This document shows, piece by piece, positions 1 to 8,799 of a DNA stretch of 15,567 nt (position 1 is the stretch's first letter; each line of letters starts with the position of its first letter). The stretch lies in NCBI GenBank assembly GCA_025769875.1, contig JAGFNK010001057.1, positions 1 to 15,567 on the forward strand. The letters are read 5' to 3'. Made by a program: the position numbers and the translations under genes. A model generated the notes under the pieces. The model had not been told where the DNA came from. It did not search any database and saw only the letters and a program-made list of their open reading frames with translations. This DNA comes from Russula earlei. Lineage: Eukaryota; Basidiomycota; Agaricomycetes; Russulales; Russulaceae.

Positions 1-1207
1 GTTGTAATTCATCTAATACACATGTGGAGGTGGCTTGAGTCCAGCTCCACCAATTCTCACTCAAATCTCATGAAAACAATGGGGCTGCCTAGCCCTCATT
101 CAGGCGATTCAGGGACAATAAGTTTCATATGAATTGAAGCTGTTTTGAGGGAGATATTCATCCCCACGTTTGAGAGGGTTTTCTGCGCCGATTTGGGTGG
201 AATTCAAACTCCGCCAAGTGCGCTGAAAATGGCAATAAAAATAAATTCAATGCACACTTACTACTGTCATCAACCCACCAACCATGCCAGCTTACTTAAG
301 GTACCTAGCACTTGGTCAGAATTTGTAGACACACTGAAAATGATGATCTTGATTTCTTTCAAATGGGGGGTGAAAGTAGTGATTAATGTGAATCCACCCA
401 TGTTTTTTTTTTGTCAGAATATACCCATTTGATGTTTTCCCCTTCCTTGTGTTTTTGGAGAGATGTCACGCAGAATGGTAGAGTTCAAGTCAGTGCTTCA
501 AATTGGCATCCTTGGCTAATCACATGTCTCTAAGCTGTCCTCATCCTCTCATTAGCCCCATTGCTGTAACACTCTCCCGCTCCTGCATTGCAGTGTAATA
601 AACTGTTTAATTGATGCTGCCCATCCACACAAAGTGATCATGCTGGACAGATGATGCATATGAGGACCAAATTCAAGGAGCATGTTGAAGCAGATGGGCG
701 CAGGTTATGATAACAGCGATAAGATCCTTAAGATCTATCACAAGATATTTCAGTATTGTGTAAGACAAGACTATAATTCAGTAATACCTATCAAAAGATA
801 TCTACAATGCATGATTAGATGTGAGAGATAAGATAGGAAACAGTAAGTACTCACTTCAGTATTGTGTAAGACAAGACTGAAGTAATCTATCAAAATACGA
901 TGCTCTTAAGTACTCCAGAGCGTCTCTAAGTACACTGCAAGTAGCTACCATCAATAAGAAACAAAGATCATACAAGGAACAGTCATTAGTAGCTACCAAT
1001 TGTCATCAATTAACTTATCATTGTAAGTAACGCAGATCTCAGCATATGAGCTGAGCTGGACCGTGTGATCCGATGTGTCATGCGTCTATGCTGGTGTTGC
1101 CTGGTCCACGGAACTGATGCGTTAACGCATTCGGCTGTGATTACATCACAATGTCCCAGGGTAGTGGTAACATACCAAATCACCCAAATCAATGATAATC
1201 TCAACAG
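1..1207 (+). repeat. Left arm of long inverted repeat (probable TIR of pogo-like element)
   Basis: Positions 1-238 and 1011-1207 together are the reverse complement of 12351-12748, with scattered mismatches. The two parts of this arm are separated by the 239-1010 insertion, which the right arm lacks. This arm also carries about 35 extra bases near 1052-1086. It includes a perfect 14-base palindrome, ATGCGTTAACGCAT (1117-1130). The match stops at the CTCAACAG motif ending at 1207, just where transposase-like coding begins. The repeat already runs at base 1, so the outer end lies outside the window and the TA duplication expected for the pogo/Tc1-mariner group cannot be checked. The TIR role is inferred from the adjacent transposase; two opposed copies of a MITE are the alternative. 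Confidence 0.7.
239..1010. mobile_element. 772-bp insertion in the left inverted-repeat arm, TAA duplication
   Basis: The right arm reads CAATAACTTATC without interruption. Here CAATAA (to 238) and TAACTTATC (from 1011) are split by 772 bases, leaving a TAA on each side. A 3-bp TWA duplication is typical of PIF/Harbinger elements, but I see no convincing terminal inverted repeats, so the class is open. The insert holds about 60 bases (roughly 262-320) that match, inverted, part of the zinc-domain pseudogene near 5361-5425. A 24-bp direct repeat lies at 749-772 and 855-878, an 8-bp hairpin (ACTTCAGT/ACTGAAGT, 853-882) around its second copy, and a short repeat AGTAGCTACCA at 940-950 and 988-998. 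The open frame at 145-432 crosses the insertion boundary and is not a gene. Confidence 0.6.
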
Positions 1208-1271
1208 AGCAATCACTGAGTGGCAGGAGGGCCACTTCAAAAGTAGATGAGCAGCTGCGATTGCCCACAAT

Positions 1272-1317
1272 GTGAGGAGCAGTCATTTGGTTCTCTAACG
1301 CTTATAAATTCCCTTAG
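1272..1317 (+). other. Intron 1 of the transposase (46 nt)
   Basis: It starts GTGAGG, has a consensus branch site CTAAC at 1295-1299 and ends CCCTTAG at 1316-1317. Upstream coding (AAAIAHN) is in one frame and downstream coding (VPLQILSDCING) in another, and removing exactly these 46 bases joins them in phase. The size fits basidiomycete introns. Splicing is inferred. Confidence 0.75.
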
Positions 1318-1711
1318 GTTCCTCTTCAGATACTCAGTGATTGCATCAATGGGTGTTGTTGCAAGAAGGATGCAAATATGACTCAGCAACTGCTCTCGAA
1401 GGAACAGGAGGGTGCGCTAGTTTCCTGGGTAGGCCACCAGGCCTTGATTGCCAAACCAATGGACCAGAACAATGTCAAGTCTCTCAGGTACAACATGTCT
1501 GGCATCATCCCAGGCAAGAACTGGCACCGCTGTTTCCAGAAGCAGCACCCAGAGCTTTGGTCGTCAAAGCCAAGTAATCTGGATCCCAAGCATGCTCAGA
1601 ACTTCAACATCTCAAATGTCACTTGATATTTTGAGCTAGTCAAGCAGGTCTATGACAAGCACCCAAACCTCCCACCAGAGCACATCTGGAACATGGACGA
1701 GAAGGGTTTGC

Positions 1712-1725
1712 AACTTGGTGGAGGC
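1712..1725 (+). repeat. Left target-site duplication of the LINE
   Basis: The 14-base AACTTGGTGGAGGC lies immediately before the LINE and recurs at 3392-3405 after its poly(A). It encodes part of the transposase LGGG motif. Removing one copy plus the LINE restores the transposase reading frame exactly. Confidence 0.9.
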
Positions 1726-3071
1726 CCATTCACTTGCTTCTTAACTTCATACCATCATCATGCCCACCGGGCAAACGATCCCTCTCTCAGCTTTTCTCCC
1801 CTTTCCTGAGGAACAACTCCGAGACCTACTACCCCCCCAACCATGACTCTTTGGCTAGTATACTTGGGCTTGCCCATGCCTATCTAAAGCATCTGCATCC
1901 CTCTAAACTCGCCCAACCAGACGAGTCAATGAAGGCCTCTGCACACCTCCTGAAGCTCTTCCTGAATGATACTCTAGTCACTGCCCTCCCCTTAGGGCAC
2001 CACCCACAATCCACTGCCCTTACCAGAGAACTTAACTTGCTCCAGAACCACCTCACCAGCCTGGAGACCACACTTATCAATCTCACTCAGGCTTCAGTTG
2101 ATGTGAGAAAGGAAATCAAAGCCCTGCCCAAAAACACTACAACACCCGCCAAGGCCAAAGTCCCATTGACCCCAGCCTCTAACACCACTCCCACATATGC
2201 AGCCAAGGCCTCCCTTCACCCCCACCCTAGTGTGGTCATGAAGACATCTGCTTACACCTGGCCGGCCTCCCTCTGCCCTAACCCTGTGGACATATGCACC
2301 ACCATCAACTCTGCCTTACATTCAACCAACAACAACCAAGTCCACATGTCTGCTGCAAGGTGGACACAAAAGGGTAACCTAGTGATTTGGGGTGGTCTGA
2401 ATACCATGGCACACAACCTCATGACCTCCCTCCCTGCAATCTCTGAGGCCCTGCAAGCCTCCCTCTCAGTCAACTCTATCTCTGCCCCCCAAGAACCCCC
2501 ACCAGTATGACCAAACGTCAAATGGTCCAAACTTACAATAAATGCTGCCCCAACTAGCAAAACTAACACAAGAGAAGCATATACCCCACATGAGTGCCAC
2601 CAAGCACTTCTGGCTGAGAACCCCACCTACGCCACCCTCACCATTACCCAACCCCCATCATGGGTTAGGTCCCCATCAACTTATGCCCCAGGCGTGCACT
2701 CCTCCCTCTCAGTCTCCTTTGAAGACCCAGATGGCACAAAAGCCCAGGCACTCCTCTGCTTACGCACCCTACACATGCTTGGGCATGTGGTGACCCTAAA
2801 GTGCTGGAGAAGCAACCCACCAAAGAACACCAATAAGAAACACCCCACCCCAAAACATCCAACCCTCAACCCAACTGACGCCACTCCCACCCCAAGCACT
2901 GCCAACTTCCTGCCCAGCCCCACTCACCCTGCCCCCAACATCCTTCACCGGACTGGCCTTTGCACCTTTCAGCAGAATACCACCTGCCCCCATGCTCTAG
3001 ACACATGTGTCTGTGCTGGAGACACAGTCAAACCCTCCCACACAATGTGTGAGCAATGCTCCACCCCCTAA
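1726..3071 (+). pseudogene. LINE ORF1 (gag-like RNA-binding protein), 5'-truncated
   Basis: One frame runs for about 448 codons with a single stop, TGA at 2508-2510, in the context PPPV-stop-PNVKWSKL. Basidiomycete LINE ORF1 proteins that I recognise usually have Arg there (RPNVKWSKL), so CGA to TGA is the simplest cause. Visible parts in order are a helical region with an NLLQNHLTSLETTLINLT coiled-coil-like stretch (about 2028-2085), a Pro/Thr-rich linker, an RNA-binding core with ARWTQKGNLVIWGGL (about 2356-2400), PSWVRSP (about 2658) and SFEDPDGTKAQALL (about 2707), then a Pro/Thr-rich tail with a Cys/His cluster near the end that may be a degraded zinc knuckle. In the full element this protein would coat the transposon RNA. 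No in-frame ATG lies near the left end, as expected for truncation. Confidence 0.82.
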
Positions 3072-3391
3072 CTATACCGGACAATAGGCTTTTTGATCAT
3101 GTGTTTTCACTCATGTTTTTGCCACCCCCACGTACAACTCCAATCCCCTGCACCTTCGATCTGAGCTGGTTCCCCATGCTCTGGCCCCCCTTTCTTTTGT
3201 CCCTTCTCACTCGAATATGAAACCCGCTCCCCTATCCCTATATATGCAGAATGGTAGGAAGTCATAGGTTACTTTTAGTGTTTTGGGCTGGGCACAGTGT
3301 GTGATAAGCCTGCTCTTAGGTACCCAGGGACTGCCCATGTACTTAGTTTATAAAGCGGTATACAAAAGCAAATTCAAATTCAAAAAAAAAA
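1726..3391 (+). mobile_element. 5'-truncated non-LTR retrotransposon with ORF1 only and poly(A) tail
   Basis: It is flanked by a perfect 14-bp duplication and ends in a run of about ten A residues (3382-3391) after a CAAATTCAAATTC tail: the marks of target-primed reverse transcription. The sequence opens inside the ORF1 reading frame with no 5' UTR, so the copy is 5'-truncated. After the ORF1 stop at 3071 only about 320 bases of 3' UTR precede the poly(A). No ORF2 (endonuclease or reverse transcriptase) is present. A 5' truncation alone cannot remove ORF2, so the RNA template must already have lacked it. A half-LINE family or an internally deleted copy would explain this. Confidence 0.88.
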
Positions 3392-3405
3392 AACTTGGTG
3401 GAGGC
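3392..3405 (+). repeat. Right target-site duplication of the LINE
   Basis: This second copy of AACTTGGTGGAGGC follows the poly(A). The first one or two A residues could equally belong to the tail. Transposase coding resumes directly after it with CKWYKKYFHL. Confidence 0.9.
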
Positions 3406-4964
3406 TGCAAATGGTACAAAAAATATTTTCACCTATGCACCCTCAAGAAAAGCAAATTTTATCATGTGCATTCTGATTCCCTTGAACTTGTCACCATCAT
3501 CGAGTGTATTTCACCCTCCAGGTTGTCTGTTCCCCCAGTGTTTGTCCTTTCAAATGGGCCTCTCCCGGTCCACCGTGAATCCAATCTGGATGCCCCAATC
3601 AGGAGGATTGCCACATCCCAAAACAGGTGGACAGACAACAAAATTGGTTTGTCATGGTTCCGCCATGCCTTCATTCCCTTCGCTCTGGACCACAAGGTCA
3701 CTGATGACCTGTCATCCTTTTTGTTGATGGTCACAACTCTCACAAGACTGACAGATTCCAGGCACTTGCGTACCAACACAACATCATTGTCATCGCCTTC
3801 CCCTCCAAGTGCACTCACAAGCTCCAACCACTCGACATCAAAGTTTTTTGCCACACACAGTGGAACTGGTCCATTCATTGTGACCGCCGCATCTGTGAAA
3901 ACATTCCCATCACATGTTACAACATCATTGTTGAATATATGAAGGTGCGCACTCAGACAATGACCCACAAGCTCCTCATGTCTGCATTCTCCTCCACCGG
4001 CATCCACCCCTTCAACCCCTCCATCTTCATTGAGGCTGATTTTGCACCTTCCAAAGCTTACTCCACCATTCAGCACATCCCAATCTCATTGCCTGTTGAT
4101 GTTCCCTCATCCTCCCCCCTTCCCTCTGAGTCCTCTGACTGGGATGGCTCAGACACCAATGAGGGCATGCAAGATGACAAGCATGTGCAAGACGGTCTTG
4201 ATGTAATGGACAAAGACCCAGTCACATTTGACTGGGACACAGAGTCCGATGACTTGGACTTTGCGCCACTGCCAGACTGTGTGAACAACCCGCCACCACC
4301 ATGTTCGTGTTCTCCTTCCATCATGTCTTCTGCAACCCCCCCCCATCCCTTCACCAGCTCCCCTTGCTTCATGTCCACATGTCTAGCTTAATTTGGCTCC
4401 ATCCTCTTCCTTGCCTACAACAGACAATGAACGCACTTCAGCCATTATGCAAAATGTGTCAGAGCATCCATGTGATGTGTCCACCAGCCAAGACCCTCTC
4501 CAGCTCATCCCTCCCTTCACTCGCTCTCAAAGGGCGAGTTCTTCCCCTGTGATGTCTCTCTCAATCGCAATTGGTTCTCACCATGCACCAATCCCCACTA
4601 CATTCCAGGAGATGAGTTCAGAGCTCTCTCAACTCCAGTTGATGGTGGAGCTAATGGGAAGGGAGATCCTTCAATCCAGGGCAGAGACCAGCTCCAGTAA
4701 CACACACTGCACCATCATGAAGCATGCAGCATCTGATGCCAGGACATAGTTGGAAAATCAGAAGTGCAAGACATGCCATTTTGTGAAGACAAGCGCATGT
4801 TTTGTTGCCCATCCTGAAGTTGAGGCACAGTGGCTCACTCACTGAACAGGAAGAGAAGGCCCGGCTCACAAGAGAGGCTGCTGAGAAGGCAGCTCAAAAG
4901 TCAACCAATGAAGCAGCTTGTGATGCACAAATCTCAGAGGACATATGGTCTAAGGTTTTCAATG

Positions 4965-5009
4965 GTGAGTCTCAATGTCTATTTACAATGATGCACTCAT
5001 GTTTTACAG
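4965..5009 (+). other. Intron 2 of the transposase (45 nt)
   Basis: It has donor GTGAGT at 4965-4970 and acceptor TTTTACAG ending at 5009. Removing it joins KVFN to EPLSSYKCKDDL, which matches the usual SAP-like junction of this transposase family. The length is a multiple of three and the intron has no stop, so an unspliced transcript also stays open. Confidence 0.7.
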
Positions 5010-5250
5010 AACCACTTTCCTCATATAAATGCAAAGATGACCTTATCAGGCTCTCTGGTGCGCTTGGACTCAAGATGTCGGGCACCATCAATGAGCTGGT
5101 TCGCCAGCTCAAGTCCCACCTCAAAGTGCATGTGGGCCTTTGTGATCAGCCTCAATTTGCTGGGCTCTTCCTTCAAGGCAGGCAGAATTGGATCAAGAGT
5201 GTTTAGTTAATTCCTGTATGCACACAGTATTAAATTGTCTTTTTTCCTTG

Positions 5251-5264
5251 CCCCCCCCCCCCCC
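5251..5264 (+). repeat. Poly(C) tract, 14 C
   Basis: This homopolymer lies between the transposase stop and the zinc-domain pseudogene. Bases 5207-5280 are otherwise AT-rich and probably hold the junction between the two units. A minus-strand frame that reads through it as Gly repeats is not credible coding. Confidence 0.9.
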
Positions 5265-5716
5265 AAACCTCTAATTGCAGTGTTTTTACCCATCTCATCA
5301 ACAATGTAAGGTTCAAACAGTGCTTCAAAGTTTTCATTACATGTCTGGTGACTATTTGTGACTGACCAAGTGCTAGGTACCTTAAGTAAGCTGCACGGTT
5401 GGTGGGTCAGTGACAGTATTTCCCATGGATCAACCTTCCTTGACAACAAGGATCTGATTTTATCACACACTATGTGTGACGTTCGTGTGTAAGCAAGATT
5501 AGCAATTCCAATTTCATGGTCATGCTCACTTGCATATTGTCCAAGAATGGTAGGTGCGTCCACGTATGATTTGATGACTATTCGGCAATGGCAACCCATC
5601 TTCTTGATCTTGGATCTCCATGTGCAATCAGGGTGCTTCTTTACATAATGCAAAGCTCCCCCAGATAGTTGGCAGGAACAGATGAAACCTTTTTTTGTCC
5701 ATCCCTGCCCATGCTT

Positions 5717-5721
5717 GGTGC
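5717..5721 (+). repeat. Left target-site duplication GGTGC
   Basis: GGTGC lies directly before the TG that opens the solo LTR and recurs at 6317-6321 directly after its terminal CA. Confidence 0.85.
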
Positions 5722-6316
5722 TGTCATGAATTACCCCCTTGTTGGTTCATCACTAACCTCTTCTGTTATTGTTTTCTTCTGTCACCCTCGTCCCTTTGGT
5801 TACTGTTTCATCCCTTGATATTGATTGACAGCTGTCACTTTACCTCCTTGTGTTTCACTTGTCATTGATCTCCTTTTGCTATTGGCTCACTTTTTATCTA
5901 TTGTTCTGCATATAGTACTGTACAGCCTCGCTACATACAGTATTTAAGCACCTGTAGAAGCTGGGGAATGCCCCAAGCTTAGCTTTGTCCCATCTCCTGT
6001 CACATCCCTTTGCCCTGTATCCTCTCTCAATCACAACTTGCTTGTGCTGGCTTATACCTTGCTTGACATCACATACTAGGAGGAACCCTTATGTTCCTCT
6101 TACTCCTCTTTTGCTCCATCATTGTCCTCCTCTTCTGTGAAACCAGAAGATTGACTCTGTCTGCAGACTGAGCCATCATCTGACTCAATCTTGAGGTGCT
6201 AAACCTTTGATCCAGTCTCTTTGAGCCGGCCTCCACTGAACCTTTGAACCAAGTCACAGGGACTTGGGCCCCACTGAACCCTGAGCTAACATTCCAATGA
6301 CCACGATGCCATAACA
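5722..6316 (+). mobile_element. Solo LTR, 595 bp
   Basis: It begins TGTCATGAATT and ends GCCATAACA, the canonical TG...CA ends, between 5-bp copies of GGTGC (5717-5721 and 6317-6321). A TATA-like TATTTAAG near 5940 points to plus orientation, with U3 on the left and R-U5 on the right. Just after it, AAGCTGGGG and CCCCAAGCTT (about 5968-5990) can form a hairpin at the probable transcript start. There is no internal region, so it was left by LTR-LTR recombination. Superfamily is undetermined. Its insertion interrupts the minus-strand zinc-domain gene. Confidence 0.85.
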
Positions 6317-6321
6317 GGTGC
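6317..6321 (+). repeat. Right target-site duplication GGTGC
   Basis: Matches 5717-5721 on the other side of the solo LTR. Confidence 0.85.
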
Positions 6322-6739
6322 TGGATGTCATCAATTCAATTGCATGAGCCAGTTCTTCTTGCCAGTGCCACGCATTGAAATCAGCTGCTGTTGGCCATTC
6401 CATGGGGTATCTGCCATGCTCCTGGTCATAAGTAAAATCTCCCCTCTTTCCAGAATTGGCAATGATCTTTGAAGGGGCATGCCTGAACTTTACACATTGT
6501 GTCACACAAGGGGTGCTTGGGCCAGAAGCGGTGGATGGAGCGGATGGGGCAGATGATGCATCAGTCAATTGGAACAGGATAACATTTGTTTTTGATTTGG
6601 TAGGGAAAAAGGTAAGTAGTTATGCTACTGTTAACTCACTTATATGTGTAATTTAACATGTGATTGAACCCCCGATTCTCTTGCCAACCCAATCACCTTT
6701 TATGGCAATTCTTGATCATCCAACCCACCACTAAAAGTC

Positions 6740-7008
6740 AAAAGCTGACATTGTGGAGCAATGACATCATAATGATATCACTGTGGAGTGTTTGGTGAGT
6801 ATATGACATCATAGTGGAGCTGCTCACTCAGCCATGATGTCAGTGGAGCTTCATGACATCATATGGATTGTTTTAGGAGGTCTAGGAGTCTGTCCAGTGT
6901 TATGGGACTTTAGTGGCTGAGTGGCCATGTGGCTAGCACGTGGTAGGTTACCCAATTAGGGAGGAGGGTGTCTGAGCAAGCCACAGAGAGTTGGAGGCTG
7001 ATGATTGC
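6740..7008 (-). mobile_element. LTR fragment (U3 part) related to the 828-bp LTR family
   Basis: About 6745-6960 aligns in the same orientation with 9786-9998 of the solo LTR. Shared features are the near-palindrome TGACATCATAATGATATCA (6762-6780), further TGACATCA motifs and GTGGCCATGTGGCT near 6922. The R-U5 side is absent on the left and the distal U3 is lost before 7009, where another LTR fragment starts. Divergence is clearly higher than between the two 828-bp copies, so this insertion is older. Confidence 0.7.
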
Positions 7009-7480
7009 TGTCAGAACTCACTGTTGAACAATCCAGTTCAAGAGTGAGATAGGAACTCAGAGACAAGTCAACTGAGTTTGAGGATGAAGTTGGCAAAGAG
7101 CATGGTCCAAACAAGTAGCAAGTACCAGAAGGGTACTGGTACTGGCTGTGAGAGGTGATCACAGAAGGAGAGGGCCAGGATGTACTAGATAGGGTGGTCA
7201 CAAAGGAGTACCCTTGGTAATAGAGTGCTACAAATCAAATGTACAGTCTGAAGACTGTCCATTACTTTATTGAGCGCTTAGATACTACAAGAGAACTGCT
7301 AAATAGAGAGCAAGTCATAACCTTGTTATCAAGCACAACTGATGGATGAGTAAGAAGTCAGAACATGCTTAGTGAGCATGCTCAGTCATGCTCAGTAAGC
7401 TGCTGATTAAGAAGGCCCATAATGATGAATAAGGATCTTTAGTGTCCACATGTTTCACTGCCTTAGTGCACATGCAAAGC
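7009..7480 (-). mobile_element. Diverged LTR fragment A (R-U5 and proximal U3)
   Basis: It starts TGTCAGAACTCACTG on the plus strand, the complement of an LTR 3' end, and aligns throughout with 8236-8690. Shared blocks include CAATCCAGTTCAAGAGTGAG, GGGTACTGGTACTG, GAGTACCC, the ACAGTCTGAAGACTGTCC hairpin (about 7242-7259) and CCTTGTTATCAAGCACAA. The hairpin and its neighbourhood also match the transcript-start region of the 828-bp LTR. No duplication or distal U3 is recognisable. Bases 7480-7600 hold no clear feature and may be its eroded remainder. Confidence 0.65.
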
Positions 7481-7599
7481 ATCTGATCCATTTACTGTTA
7501 GTTAGTGTTAGTTTAGGGCCAGTCATTTGGGGGACTTGGGGTATTTGACAGTGGAATAGTGTTGCCTATAAGGTTCCTTATACTGTTCTATTAGGGTCC

Positions 7600-7602
7600 T
7601 TA
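7600..7602 (+). repeat. Left TTA duplication of the MITE
   Basis: TTA lies directly before GGCCCC and is repeated at 8145-8147 after the right terminal repeat. Confidence 0.65.
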
Positions 7603-8144
7603 GGCCCCTTTTACCAACCAAGAATTCTTGAATCTTGAACTTGAACTTGGATTTCGGGATTTTCTGGGAGTGACAGGAGTGACAGGAGTGATGTAAGTGA
7701 TATGATGTATATAATAAATTAATATGCATTATTTTATGTTGTCATTTGCATATTTGCATATATGGGGTTACACATGATGTGTCAGCGTCAAACTTGTCCA
7801 ACTCGAGCTCAACATCTGGGTGCTTGCAGCCCCATTTTCACCAGAACTGCACATACAAAATGTGCACAAAGATGTGCACCCACACATTGGTGACACATAT
7901 TCTGCCTTAATGACATGCTTGCAATACCCCACTTGGAAGGAGTGGAAGGAAGGGTTAGAAAAAATATTTTACATATCACATGTAAACCCAGCAAATCACA
8001 CCAAAAAATAACTAATATTTGAAATAGACTCATATTCATTTATTATGTCACTTACATCACACCTGTCACACCTGTCACACCTGGAAAATCCCAAAATCCA
8101 AGTTCAAGTTCAAGATTCAAGAATTCTTGGTTGGTAAAGGGGCC
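7603..8144. mobile_element. Tourist/PIF-Harbinger-like MITE, 542 bp
   Basis: Long terminal inverted repeats of about 130 bp (7603-7735 against 8035-8144) begin GGCCCCTTTTACCAACC on the left and with the same motif, one T shorter, on the right. They share a GAATTC core and a CTTGAACTTGAACTTGG stretch, and each arm carries a triplicated GTGACAGG-type 9-10-base tandem (left about 7671-7692, right about 8056-8082). The flanks are TTA on each side. GG-rich ends plus a 3-bp TTA duplication are the signature of Tourist-type MITEs mobilised by PIF/Harbinger transposases. The arms can pair to form a long hairpin. The central 300 bases are unique and hold a possible coding fragment, reported separately. 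Confidence 0.78.
7785..8008 (+). pseudogene. Unidentified coding-like fragment inside the MITE
   Basis: An open frame without ATG between the MITE arms reads VQLELNIWVLAAPFSPELH, then NVHKDVHPHIGDTYSALM and PTWKEWKEGLEKIF. Its hydrophobic/charged spacing and Trp placement look like real protein rather than random translation. It opens at a stop near 7767 and runs into the right arm. I do not recognise the family. It may be a captured host exon or a remnant of the autonomous parent. The overlapping minus-strand frame looks like a shadow. Confidence 0.35.
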
Positions 8145-8147
8145 TTA
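8145..8147 (+). repeat. Right TTA duplication of the MITE
   Basis: Second copy of the TTA seen at 7600-7602. The bases from 8148 to 8235 are AT-rich and show nothing else I can name. Confidence 0.65.
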
Positions 8148-8799
8148 GAGTCAACCTTAATATCCATATTAAGGTCCTTAGTATTGCTTTATAGTTTGTT
8201 CTAAGGTTATTAGAGTTAGTCTAATAACATGTTCTTGTGGCAACTCACTGTTAAACAATCCAGTTCAAGAGTGAGGGGAAAGCTCAGAGACAAGTCAATA
8301 GATGTCTAAGACAGCATGGGCAAGGAGGAGGATCCAGAGCAGTAACAAATACCAAAGGGGTACTGTTACTGGCAACATGGAGAAGTTACACAAAGGGGAG
8401 GCTAGTGGAGCACAAGGGGGTGGTCCTGGAGGAGTACCCCTGGAGAAGAGAGTGCTGCAAATCAAATGGACAGTCTGAAGACTGTCTGGTACTTTATTGA
8501 GCACTTCTATATTACAAGAGAACTACTGCATAAGGAACAAGCTGTAACCTTGTTATCAAGCACAATAGCTTGATGAGTAAGACATCTAGGGGTGCTTGGT
8601 AAGCATGCTCAGTCATGCTTAGTCACTTGCCGAGTACGGAGGACTTTGGTGATGAGTAATGGTTCTTGGAATCCATGTGATCGTCGTATAGGACTCATGT
8701 GAACTATATGGCCTGTTGGCCATTTTAGGAGTCTCCAGGTTGAGTTTTCATTTTGTGTGTTGAGTGGTTATAAGGGTTGAACCACTTTACTGTAGTAAA

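Larger units (their letters stand above)
1191..5206 (+). pseudogene. Fot1/pogo-like DDE transposase, broken (CENP-B-type HTH, DDE_1, SAP-like C-terminus)
   Basis: This is a cut-and-paste transposase remnant in pieces. An N-terminal HTH-like segment (ITEWQEGHFKS, from 1209) is joined by an intron to VPLQILSDCING (from 1318). A CENP-B-type DNA-binding segment follows from 1378 (LLSKEQEGALVSWVGHQAL, then KPSNLDPKHAQNFN). The catalytic core has D in NMDEKG (1696-1698), D in FVDGHNSH (3726-3728) and D in LQPLD (3834-3836), a DD35D spacing typical of fungal pogo/Fot1 transposases, so the triad is retained. The C-terminus has an acidic tail, an EEKARLTREAAEKAAQK helix and a SAP-like LSSYKCKDDLIRLSGALGL segment. 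Damage: TGA at 1248 and 1624, the LINE at 1726-3391, a one-base loss near 3708, frame changes near 4390 and 4840, and TAG at 4747. The start codon is unresolved; it may lie within the inverted repeat. The identification is firm, and the gene is dead. Confidence 0.88.
5281..6630 (-). pseudogene. FAR1/WRKY-GCM1-like zinc-domain gene (Mutator-type association), split by a solo LTR
   Basis: On the minus strand, coding starts around 6630-6568 with a Ser/Ala/Pro-rich lead, then KRGDFTYDQEHGRYPMEW and an acidic IEL segment (to about 6322). It stops at the LTR 5722-6316 and resumes at 5716 with KHGQGWTKKGFICSC, then KKMGCHCRIVIKSY and ASEHDHEIG. The Cys pair and HxH fit the WRKY-GCM1/FAR1 type of zinc domain found in Mutator-like transposases and derived DNA-binding proteins. 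Taking out the LTR and one duplication copy joins the two halves in frame with no stop. I do not recognise the part downstream of DPWEILSLTHQP (5430 to 5281), and no catalytic domain is seen. The start codon is unresolved; the first candidates are not ATG. It may be a DNA-transposon gene or a host gene fragment. Confidence 0.72.

Noticed and set aside
2252..2626. Minus-strand open frames over the LINE ORF1
   Set aside because: Shadow of the ORF1 frame; Cys/Val/Gly-rich translation with no recognisable motif.
3462..4076. 204-residue minus-strand open frame
   Set aside because: It is antisense to the transposase core, whose catalytic motifs read on the plus strand.
6456..6656. Plus-strand ORF with an AAGGTAAGT splice donor
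   Set aside because: It is antisense to the zinc-domain coding and has no family resemblance; the donor-like match alone is weak.
7671..7692. CRISPR-like short tandem
   Set aside because: Three adjacent GTGACAGG-type units without spacers, mirrored in the other MITE arm; simply part of the terminal repeat.
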